A stretch of 64,000 nt of DNA, taken from positions 41,499,111-41,563,110 of the forward strand of contig NC_080558.1 in assembly GCF_030253575.1 (NCBI RefSeq), read 5' to 3'. How positions within the stretch are numbered: the stretch's first letter is position 1; the number at the start of each line of letters is the position of its first letter. This DNA is from Rhododendron vialii. Lineage: Eukaryota > Streptophyta > Magnoliopsida > Ericales > Ericaceae. Positions 55,334-64,000 of this stretch are shown in pieces. Made by a program: the position numbers and the translations under genes. The notes beneath the pieces are model-generated. The model did not search any database. It had not been told where the DNA came from and saw nothing but the letters and a program-made list of their open reading frames with translations.

Positions 55334-56296
55334 AAAGGAATGAAGAAGGATTGTGAATAAGTAGTCAAAAAATGCAAACCTTGCCAACTTTTTTCTCCTA
55401 TACCAAAGCAGCCCGCTCAATCCCTCAAACCCATCACCAGCCCTTGGCCCTTTGCCCAATGGGGCTTGGATATAGTTGGCAAACTTCCAACTGCCCTTGG
55501 GGGCTTCAAGTTTTTGATAACTGCAACGGATTATTTTTCAAAGTGGGTGGAAGCTGAGCCATTAGTCACAACCACTGAAGCAAACGTTCGGCGATTCGTT
55601 TGGAGGAACATCGTCACGAGGTTCGGCGTGCCTTATGCAATTATTTCGGATAATGGCTCCCAATTCGTCGGCAAAGAATTAATAGGACTTTGTGCTGAGT
55701 TCGGAATTAGATTTTTCAATTCAACCCCATCCTACCCCCAGGGCAACGGTCAGGCCGAAGCAACAAACAAGACATTGTGCGCTGGCATTAAGCGTCGGCT
55801 AGACTCCAAACGAGGAAAATGGGCCGAAGAACTGCCTCGGGTTCTCTGGGCCTACCGCTCCACTCCAAGACACTCCACTGGCCAAACTCCCTTTGCAATG
55901 GCCTTCGGCATGGAGGCTGTCATTCCACTTGAATCCAGGTTCCCAACCCTGCGCACTGAAACTTTTGATCCACAAACCAACAATGATGCAGTAGCTACCG
56001 AGCTTATTTTAGCTGAAGAAAAGCGAGACGATGCCCAGCTCAAATTAGCTAACTATCAGCAGGAAGTCGCTCGGGGCTACAATCGGAACGTACGACTTAA
56101 GAAGTTCAGAACCGACGACTGGGTCTGGAGGAAGGTTGTCCGAGCCAGCCAGAAGACTAAATTCAAACCTAATTGGGAAGGACCCTATAGGGTGATTAAG
56201 GAGGTCGGCAATGGCTCATACAAGCTGGAAGATAAAGAAGGAAGGGAAATTGAGAACCCCTGGAACGCTCTAAACCTCAGGAAGGCATACCTGTGA
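55334..56296 (+). pseudogene. Tat integrase
   Basis: In frame with the preceding RNase H, but broken by stops at 55331-55333 and near 55357. The zinc-binding Cys pair is KCKPCQ. The catalytic triad is visible: Asp in GLDIVGKL (about 55469), Asp in ISDNGSQF (about 55649), Glu in GNGQAEATNK (about 55760). The C-terminus carries GPYRVIKEVGNGSYKLEDKE and ends WNALNLRKAYL. Only the N-terminal zinc region is damaged. Confidence 0.85.
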
Positions 56297-57026
56297 AGTT
56301 TTTCCTCGGTCTCGATCTATCACGTCCTCTACCAAGTTTATTATTGATCACTTACCAAAATGCTGTACCTATTTTGGTCATCTTTTTATTTAATGAGAAG
56401 TCCCTCCTATTTCTGAAGCATCAATGTTCTCTATATTTGATTACATTGTTTAAACTTCGATACTTAAGTTCGGCTTTCTAGCTTTCATGATTACGTTCGG
56501 ACCAATCATCAGCAAAACATGTCGTGGCTCAGACAACTTGACGTCCAGACATAAAACAATCAACGAACTTAAAAGTTTGTTTTTAGCTCGGCTACGTTCA
56601 TACTTTGACATGAACTAAATAGCCACATCAGACAATTACTCCACATATTACCTTGGCATAAGACTGGCATTTTTGAGCCAAGCCTTATACCAACGTAGGG
56701 GCTATTATGAGTAAATATCAAAACCTTGGAAACAAGCCAAGGTTGCTTGACCTTCGGCCAAACTCAGAAAATATTTCTAAGGCATAGAGGAATATTCAAT
56801 AAAGCAACAAACTTGAGAATTTTTCCTAAGTCATTGAAAGATAAACTGAAAATTCAAAAACTCCTACAAAGAGGGCTCGGCTTGGTAAACCATTCGATGC
56901 TGTCCCTCTTCAAACTATTACATCTGGCATGGCGAATACGTAATGTTCGGAGCCATCCAGTCCAAAAATAAGGTTCAAAGTATTCAGAAAGAAAAAAGAC
57001 TTAAGAAAAATTGAAGCGCGTCCATC

Positions 57027-59455
57027 TTAGTCGATTTGAACATTTCCACTTTCGGCATTCTTCTCTCGAAGCTCGGATGGCTGATCAGCAATTTTCCTCG
57101 GATGATCACCATCGGCCATTTCCTCATCATCCTCCTCAGGCGGTAAAGGCTGGCATTCCTCTTCGGTATATGGAAGGGCAAGATCTGGCACAACCGGCTC
57201 GGGAAGCTGTTTTAGGAACCCAAATTCTGGTTGGATAGCCATCACCCCAGCCATCGCGTCGGCACCAGTAGTGTACCCCAGTCGGTAAAAATCAGGAAGC
57301 CGAGCCTCCAGCTCATCGTTCACCATTTTGTGAGCAATTTGGGTGTACTCAATGGCAGCTCCATTGATCCTGGCTTCGTAACCCTTTGCGTTGGCCTTCC
57401 TGAGTTTTTCCTTTTCCTCTTCCTTCGTCTTCTTTATCTCAGCCTCGGTAGTCGAAGCAGCGGTATTAGCATCAGCAAGCTCTTTCCGAAGCCCCTCTAA
57501 CTAAGCTTCGGAATCCTTAACCTGCTGATCCGAGATCCTCCATTTGGTTCGAAAGGAGTCCCGGTCAGACCTATATCACTCACGCTCGGCGCTCACCTTG
57601 GTCGCCTTGTCGTAAGCCTTCAAAGCAGCTTGCCCGGCCTATCAAAAACATGGAAATAAAGATTACCACAAGGAAATTCTAAAAGCAAGATCACAAGGAG
57701 TAAAACTAAGTACAAGTAATACCTGCACCAGATGGGAGCACATTTCTCCGAGCCCAGGGATTAGGTCGGTTGGCACTTGATCATAGTCTCTCGGAAGAGC
57801 TAGACCCCTTAGGAGTGTTACTACAAGATTCGGTTCTTCCTTAACGGAATCACTCAGCTGCAGGACTCTGCCGTCAGACATCATGTAAGAAGGACTGAAT
57901 TGACGTCGAACGGCAGCCTCGGTTACAGGGTCAGTAAGATCGATGTGTGGTTCGGAAAGATTTCTTTGTTCCTTGGGCGGAAAGGCTCGGGCAACATTTG
58001 AAGGAGCTGATTGAGAGACGTTCGGCGGTGGAACATCCTCAGATATTTTTTGTCTCTTTTCTTTTTGCTGATGCTGCTGGTCCGCAGAGCCTCGGCTACG
58101 ACCTGGGTTAGTCGTCTTTGTTGGAATGACAAGCCTGGGAATGTTTCTCCTCGACATGTCTTCTTCCAAGGGTTCGGCTAAATCGTCGGAAAAAAACGGA
58201 GTGAGCCACTCCTCGGCTGTAAATCCAATCTTAGGCAAGCGTACTCCTTGTTGCCTCTTCTACCAAACGCCTTCAGCGTTTGAATCCTCCCTCTTTTTGG
58301 AAGCTCTGGTAGTCTTAGGGGCACCTGTCTTCTTCTTTCCCGGTTCAGCCTCTTTACTCCTTTCCTTCCTCCTCAACACACCCTTGTATGAGGGTCTGTA
58401 GTCAAGCAGGGTTGGAGCGTGTCGGCAAGCTTGGGCGAGAAGCGTGTCGCAAGCTTTCTCTCGGGAATTGGTATTGAGTCCCTTCGATATTGGACCGAGC
58501 TCTGCAAGCGGAAGATGGCAAGAATGAAAGCGTTAGCAGTAAAAGAAAAGCCGGATGAATATTTATTAAAATAGAAAAGGAACTGTTCGGTAGTACCTCT
58601 TGTGTCCCTAACCTTAGGAACTGTGTACCGACGCAGACCGTCGCCAAATTCATAGTTCCCATGAACTTCAAGATTAAAATTAGCCCATTTATCCGTGTCG
58701 GATAAGCCTTCGATCAGAGGACTCTTTTTGGGACGAGTTGTAAGGTACCGACAGCTAGACTTACCATGACGAGGCATTGTATATGTGAAAAAGAGGTCCG
58801 TCGGCCTGAAATCAAGATCTTGGCTCTCGATCAAGGCGATTACCGACATGATGATTCGGTAATTGTTGATCGCAAGTTGATAGGGAGCCAAACTAAATCT
58901 CCAAAGTACTTCCCTAAGGAAGGGGTGGAGGGGGAACCAAAGCCTAGCCTCGGAAATGGCCATTAGGGGTACGGTTATATGCTCGGGATGATGCTCCCTA
59001 GGGTCTTTTATTTCAGTGCTCTTGACTCTATGAATCAGCACATCGTCAGGGATGCTGTATTTTACGCGGAATGCTTCATACTCCCCGGGATCACCACTAA
59101 AGTAATGGGCATAGGGGCATAGCAGACCCTTGTCAAAGAGGTCGACGTCACTCAGAGCCGACGTCGAAGCCTCGGTTCTAGACAGAAACCTTGACTCGGC
59201 CTCATGACCCATCTGAGGATCAACTTCAGACTGCATCTCTGCGATAAAGCTGATCTCAAGGTCAGTCAAAAAGTCATCTGCGACGTACTCGTGAACTCGC
59301 TCGGCATTCGAGTCATCGGATGCGAGAGAATTTGACGACATCTTGGTGGAGGTAGATTCGACCGGGCAGCCGCTCCTCCTTCTACGTTGCTCGAGCAATT
59401 CCCTAATGAATTGACGATCGGACTCCATTTCTGAGCAATCCGAGTCTGAAGACAC
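57027..59455 (-). pseudogene. Antisense spliced ORF of the Tat element (putative gypsy-type transposon protein)
   Basis: Read on the minus strand, exon 1 (59455-58597) starts MSSDSDCSEMESDRQFIREL and carries LWFPLHPFLREVLWRFSLAP, matching the plant 'putative gypsy type transposon' domain (PF04195). Removing 58596-58502 (GTACTA...TTGCAG) restores the frame into LGPISKGLNTNSREKACDTL. Exon 2 ends at 57723. A second intron (57722-57639) leads into exon 3, which is coiled-coil-like (EAEIKKTKEEEKEKLRKANA), then acidic, ending GNVQID at 57027. Three stops interrupt it: one in exon 2 (58262-58260) and two early in exon 3. Its role in the element is unknown. Tat elements are known to carry extra ORFs in this position and orientation. 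Confidence 0.8.
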
Positions 59456-60307
59456 GTCGATGACCTCGTGAGCCAGACCTAGGAGAAGAACAAAGGGGTA
59501 TTAAGCAGTTGAAATCTGCGTCGGCAAAAAAAAAAATTATTCTGGAAGTTCGGCTCATCTTATTGGCTCACGAGTCATAGCTATCCTAGAACGGACTCGG
59601 CATATCTTAAACGTTTCTCGACACTCGGCTTAATAATCAAAAGGTGATCCCGTTCGGTTACTTACCCCCGACGGGAGAAGTCGTTCAGAGAGCCCCGAAC
59701 ATCCTATTGGGGCTCAGAAGAACAGGTTGAGTCCATGGATGAACATCACTGTTCACCCCCAGTTTTCCACTATTGACTCAAAACAGAAAAACCCCAAAAA
59801 TCACCCCAGAAAACCCAGAAAGGATGCGTAAAAGAAAAGGAAAGGGAAAGGCGATGAAAATCAAAGACATACCTGGAGATTTCTGTTGAAATAAGGCTTG
59901 AGAATGAAGATCTGAGTCTGAATCAAGTTCTGAAACGGGGTTGTAGAGGGAGAAGCTCCAAACGCTAGAGAGAGAAATTGCAGAAGAGCCTTCTCTCCCC
60001 TCCTTCGTCGTTATTTATAGATGAAGTGGGCGTTTCGAATTTCCCGCCCATCATTTCACAGCCGAACCCCTCGCCAACCACCACATGACACGTGGCGATT
60101 GAAAGCCTTACCCATGCCAACCGTCCCCTCATCTGCCAAGACGTCTTTTCGACTGACACACCCGTTCAAATGCTCGACAGCTGTCATCCTATGTTGGGCT
60201 CGGATGAATCCGTTGCAGGTTCGAAAGAAGATCTTCGGATAAAGCTCGGCCTAATCTGAAATCAACCCATACCAAGTAAAGAGCTTCAGCATGGGTTGAG
60301 GGGCTAT

Positions 60308-60986
60308 TGTAGCAGGCCGAACAAAATGGCTCGCGCCATTTCCGAACGTGATCCAGTATCCCTATCAACTCTAATCCATCTTTCTCTCAACGTTCGGAAC
60401 TCCGAAGGCCTCCGTAGCCGAGGGTGTCGTTAATTACGACTTCCTTAATCGCCTCAGTTTCCAGTACCCACGCGAACGGGAAACTCGCTTGGATTGGACA
60501 CAATCTGAGGTCACACGACACGCCTAACAAAGCGTAGCCATCGTTCTAGCTCGCCCGCGTGGGAACAGCATTCGTGGCAATGATGATGGTTGTGACGTCA
60601 TCCAAACGGTTATGAGGATAGCGATGGTAGCACGTGAAGGTGCCAGCTCATCTTGTAAATGGTTACAAAACCCTAAACATGACATAAGAGTGACGTCAGC
60701 CGACGCGTGTTGAGCGTTGGTGCAATCTTGGAGATCAAGCTAAGAGGTTCCCTATAAATATCCCATTATGCCTACTTGGAGGAGGTACGCACAAAAGAAA
60801 ACCCTAACTCCTGGTTCTTATTTTCTCTCTGCAAGAAAACTGATTCTTACACCGGAGGGCCATCCCGGAGGACCTCCGGTGTGGTCTTTAGTCGTGTTTC
60901 ATTTTTGCAGGGCGGAGGATGGAAATAGGAGTAGATCTCGAGCCCACAATTCAGAAAGCATGAACCACTCGGAATGGAGCCCCACA
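60308..60986 (+). repeat. 3' LTR of the Tat element, shared with a second partial element
   Basis: Same ends and 679-bp length as the 5' LTR. It is preceded by a purine-rich GGGTTGAGGGGC tract (probable polypurine tract). TATA box TATAAATA at 60753-60760. Confidence 0.85.
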
Positions 60987-61495
60987 ATTTGGTGAACCTG
61001 ACGTGAAACGACTGTTTCTTAGATCCACGGCGGCTCCTCCGTGTCCTCCAAATCTTTTGTCCTAACAACTTCTTTCCACCAGATTTCCACCAATCTCCCC
61101 CTATTAAAAATGGGCGGAGCACCTCCACCCCCTCTTTTTCAACCCCTTGGTTCCTCTTTGCAAATCACCTCTGAAACCGGTATCAATGCCGCCTCCCCAT
61201 CTCACCCTCCTGGATTTACTCCTCCAGGTGTAAGCACCACCATCCATCGTCCAGTGGGTTTAAGTGAGGACGCTCTAGCATACGTTCAAATGCTAGAACA
61301 GCAGCAAGAACAAACAAACGCTGACGCCGCCATTCTAAAAATGGAGATCGCAAAAATTAAAACCAACGAATGTTCGACGGCATCCCACTCCGGATCTAAG
61401 GGACGGCGCCGGAGAGGAGATCTGCCACCTCCTCCTCCTCTAGGTGGTGATGGATGGCCACATAGAATCTCAGTCCATGATCGCATGGCAGAATG
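60987..61495 (+). mobile_element. Truncated second internal region (primer site and gag start)
   Basis: Directly after the 3' LTR the sequence repeats the start of the internal region: TTGGTGAACCTGACG, then a gag start MGGAPPPPLFQPLG and on to RISVHDRMAE, where similarity to the first gag stops (about 61489). This is the left part of a second copy in tandem, sharing the middle LTR. Confidence 0.85.
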
Positions 61496-61874
61496 AAAAA
61501 AAATATTTGATCGTCTCTTGAATTGCTGCCCATTGCTCCTCTGGACCCTTCTCTTTGCAAAGAAACTATAAGAGAATTAATGGAGACCACCGCGCGCTGC
61601 CCACACCGTCACATGTAAATATTTGTGAAGTGGAAGATCAGAATGAGTTTAATTTTACGTGATGCTTGAAATGGACATTGGAAAAAAAAAAAAAACTTGC
61701 ATCAATGTTTGTTTTCGATCAGGTTTTCTCGTAGGAGTATTTATCAAGCCATGGTAATGGGGAGTTATCCAATGATGAGAGTAGTTATCTGATATTGTGA
61801 AGTTACTTTTTCATGTCTTCTTGTTTTTTGGTTGGAATTTTAATTATCCCACACTCTAAACTCACACCCGGCTC

Positions 61875-61876
<2 letters not shown>

Positions 61877-61912
<36 letters not shown>
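61877..61912. repeat. (CT)n microsatellite
   Basis: About 18 CT units. Confidence 0.9.
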
Positions 61913-61914
<2 letters not shown>

Positions 61915-62119
61915 CTAGAAATTGGGGAAAAAAGAAAAGAAAAATGTGGAAGTGGGTCGGGGAGAATGGACGTGGAAGTCAAGTAGCATGGGGGAATGGA
62001 CGTGGTAGTTTTTTTTTTTTTGGCATGTGGGTATTTTTTTTTTTTTAAAGTTGAAAATCCAGGAAATTAAGAATAGAGGTTTGGAGGTTTGTGGGGCTCA
62101 AATACATTTTCATAAGATA

Positions 62120-62151
62120 TAGATAGAAGATAGATAGATAGATAGATAGAT
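62120..62151. repeat. (GATA)n microsatellite
   Basis: Imperfect then perfect GATA units, about five or six in register at the right end. Confidence 0.85.
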
Positions 62152-63003
62152 TCTCTCATTGATTTCCATGTTTTAATATTAGACAAGGTTACTTATTGGA
62201 TTTTTTTAAATTAAATTATGTACTTTGAAGGCTATCAACTCGACAACGGATTATCTCATATATAAAACAAGAACAATATAACACAACAAAGAATTAAAAC
62301 AAAAAATAAAACAAAATACTAGAAAAGCCACTCGGTTCCGATGCCGTGCGACTCCGCTCGTCGAGGTAGGTGGACGATCGTCATTGTATCTGCTTTCCGC
62401 CGTAGGATCAATCACTGGATCTGCTTCCGGTTCGCATGATCAATCACTGAATCTACTTCTTGATGCTTTTACCGTCGCTATTGGAGAGTTCAAGAATCGT
62501 CACCTAAGCCGACCGAATTCAAAAGCGAGAACGCAGATCTATAACCCTGAGTGGCATCAATGTTCCCAAATTGTACAAATAGTCTGAGCTCAGACGCTAG
62601 CTGGTGATAATATTTACAACGAAATATATGTGACTCATTTCAGCTGCCTCACGAGACCTCTGAATGCTCCAAATTCTTTCACCTAAAATTCCAACAAACA
62701 TTTCCCTTATTCTCAAGTATTCTTTCATTGTTTTGGAATGCTTTTTTTTTTTTTTTTTTTAAAGTGGCATCAATGTTCCAAAATTGTGCAGTACGTAGTT
62801 TGATGGTAGGTGCTGATAACATTTATTAACGACAGATGACCATTCACTTCATTTATTAACGACAGATGGCCGTTTCTCTTATATAATTCCCTTGTTGACA
62901 TTATATATGTATGATTGTTTTTGAATTTGTTTCATGCAACCTCAGCTACATACCAAGAGAAAGGGCTGAGAGGCGCCATTGAACTGAGTTCAGAAAAGAA
63001 TAC

Positions 63004-64000
63004 ATGTGGAAGCTAAAGGTTGCAGAAGGCCAAGGGCCATGGTTGTATAGCACCAACAACTTCGTTGGTAGACAGATTTGGGAGTTCGATCCTGATGCTG
63101 GAACACCGGAGGAGAGAGAAGCAGTTGAAAAAGCTCGAGACGACTACAGGAAAAATAGATCTCGGGTTCGTCCCAGCGGCGATGTTCTCATGCGAATGCA
63201 GGTAAATAAAATCTTAAGAAAAAGTGTGTGCACGCAGCAAATCGTACACACAGATTTGGACACAAATGTGTATGATTCCGTCCAATGCACGTTAGCTCTA
63301 CAAAATAATGATAACTCCACGTGCTAGACATATATTTATCAGTGCACATATCAAAATATGTACTAGTATTGAATATTTTCTTTCAGAATATATATATATA
63401 TATTCTTTTGGGGGTTCGAAAATGGCATGAAATTCGTGGAGGGAGAACAATTAAGGGACAGAGAGGGAGTATTAATTAGTCTTAAACTCAAGTTGTTTTA
63501 CATAATTACTTTGAGAAAATTAGTAGTTTCTTTCTTTGAGATACAACAAATAATTAGATTGCGTGTTTCAGTTGAAGGTGTAGAAGAATTCTTGAATTGT
63601 TTTCTCATCAGTTTGCATATATGTTTTGATGAAACCAAAAACGCAGCTTAAAAAGGAAAATAGCAACATCGATCTAAGCATACCACCAATGAGACTAGGG
63701 GAAAATGAACAAGTCAACTACGAAGCTGTTACAATTGCTCTCAAAAAGGCCGTTCGATTGAATTGTGCAATTCAGTCAAAAGATGGACACTGGCCAGCTG
63801 AACATACTGGCCCGCATATTTTCACACCTCCCATGGTAAGTACTTAATTCCTATGGTTGCAATGAGGAAGATCCTCAAGTCCCTTTTGGGGGACCGTCTA
63901 GTCTGGCCTGTTTGAAGGTCCTATCCGAGCCTACTTTGATGATTGAGACCGTTCAAATTTTAGCTCTTATTGAGAACATAAACACGTCGAAAACAATATT
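63004..64000 (+). CDS. Oxidosqualene cyclase, exons 1-2 of right copy (partial, leaves window)
   Basis: Exon 1 (63004-63201) and exon 2 (63647-63835) have the same lengths and phases as the left copy, with donors GTAAAT and GTAAGT and acceptor ACGCAG. The product begins MWKLKVAEGQGPWLYSTNNF, carries the conserved VGRQIWEFDPDAGTPEERE and DGHWPAEH, and differs from the left copy at four residues (R, S in place of C, V in place of A among them). Similarity covers the promoter from 62885, both exons, the intron and beyond to the window edge. Because it has no defects here, it may be the working gene of the pair; the catalytic DCTAE region would lie outside. A triterpene synthase of dammarenediol type is my best guess. 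Confidence 0.75.

Larger units (their letters stand above)
49614..60986 (+). mobile_element. Tat-lineage Ty3/gypsy retrotransposon, 11.4 kb
   Basis: Two 679-bp LTRs (49614-50292 and 60308-60986) enclose, in order, gag, protease, reverse transcriptase, a damaged RNase H, a second RNase H, integrase, and an antisense spliced ORF before the 3' LTR. The second RNase H, the WNxxNLRKxY integrase end and the antisense ORF are features of the Tat (Retand/Ogre-like) lineage. Counting by eye, the LTRs differ at about 29 positions (about 4%), mostly transitions. Stops in gag, pol and the antisense ORF show it is not autonomous. The left flank is ATACT; no matching right copy was found because the 3' LTR runs on into a second internal region. 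Confidence 0.9.
61496..62884. other. Spacer upstream of the right cyclase copy
   Basis: No gene. Contains poly-A/T runs, (CT)n at 61877-61912, a (GATA)n run at 62120-62151 and a small duplication (CATTTATTAACGACAGATG, 62827 and 62850). No cyclase exon was recognised, so the left copy was not simply split by the retrotransposon. Confidence 0.5.

Noticed and set aside
49614-61495. LTRs of about 1,180 bp (taking the whole repeated segment as the LTR)
   Set aside because: A TG...CA boundary at 679 bp followed by a primer-binding-like site and the gag start shows the LTR is shorter; the rest is a repeated internal region.

Overview
This is a stretch of nuclear genome from a flowering plant. The evidence is GT-AG introns, AT-rich spacers packed with microsatellites and MITEs, solo LTRs, a Tat-type Ty3/gypsy element, and plant-type genes (B3/DUF313, oxidosqualene cyclase, eIF5B). 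The oxidosqualene cyclase exons look most like the dammarenediol-synthase type. That weakly suggests an asterid-like eudicot, but I cannot name the species.

Layout, left to right. (1) 1-4360, minus strand: the 5' part of an eIF5B gene (first 313 codons, then a probable 3.2-kb intron in the 5' UTR carrying a Tourist-like MITE). (2) 4361-12600: transposon debris. It includes a large MITE, a foldback element between 57-bp direct repeats, a 2.5-kb solo LTR with a 5-bp target duplication, another foldback, and the relic of a trypsin-like (Deg-type) protease gene. (3) 12839-18304, plus strand: a complete four-exon ERH (enhancer of rudimentary) gene whose first coding exon holds only the start codon. 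(4) 18604-36850: a three-unit tandem array. Each unit has a near-identical intronless 284-codon B3/DUF313 gene, and units 1 and 3 also keep a dead B3 fragment downstream. Solo LTRs, an LTR-like insert and a MITE have entered individual units. Because sister units keep the empty sites, insertion boundaries and relative order can be read directly. (5) 36851-40300: spacer with two related foldbacks, a GC-rich repeat and microsatellites. (6) 40445-41800: an intact GC-rich single-exon gene of the DUF6817 type, followed by an unrecognised reading frame at 42832-43416. (7) 43417-47670: spacer with two more foldbacks, one with a 10-bp target duplication typical of Mutator elements. (8) 47794-63835 and beyond: two copies of the first two exons of an oxidosqualene cyclase gene. 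Between them sits an 11.4-kb Tat-lineage retrotransposon (gag-pro-RT-RNaseH-second RNaseH-integrase, plus an antisense spliced ORF), followed by a second LTR and truncated gag in tandem. The left cyclase copy appears truncated; the right one leaves the window.

The genes do not form one pathway. eIF5B (translation) and ERH (a conserved nuclear RNA-processing factor) are housekeeping genes. The B3 and cyclase loci are plant families that often expand by local duplication. No CRISPR, operon or wholly new system was seen. The most informative parts are the B3 array with its built-in insertion history, the antisense spliced ORF and tandem structure of the Tat element, and a family of foldback elements around 38-47 kb.
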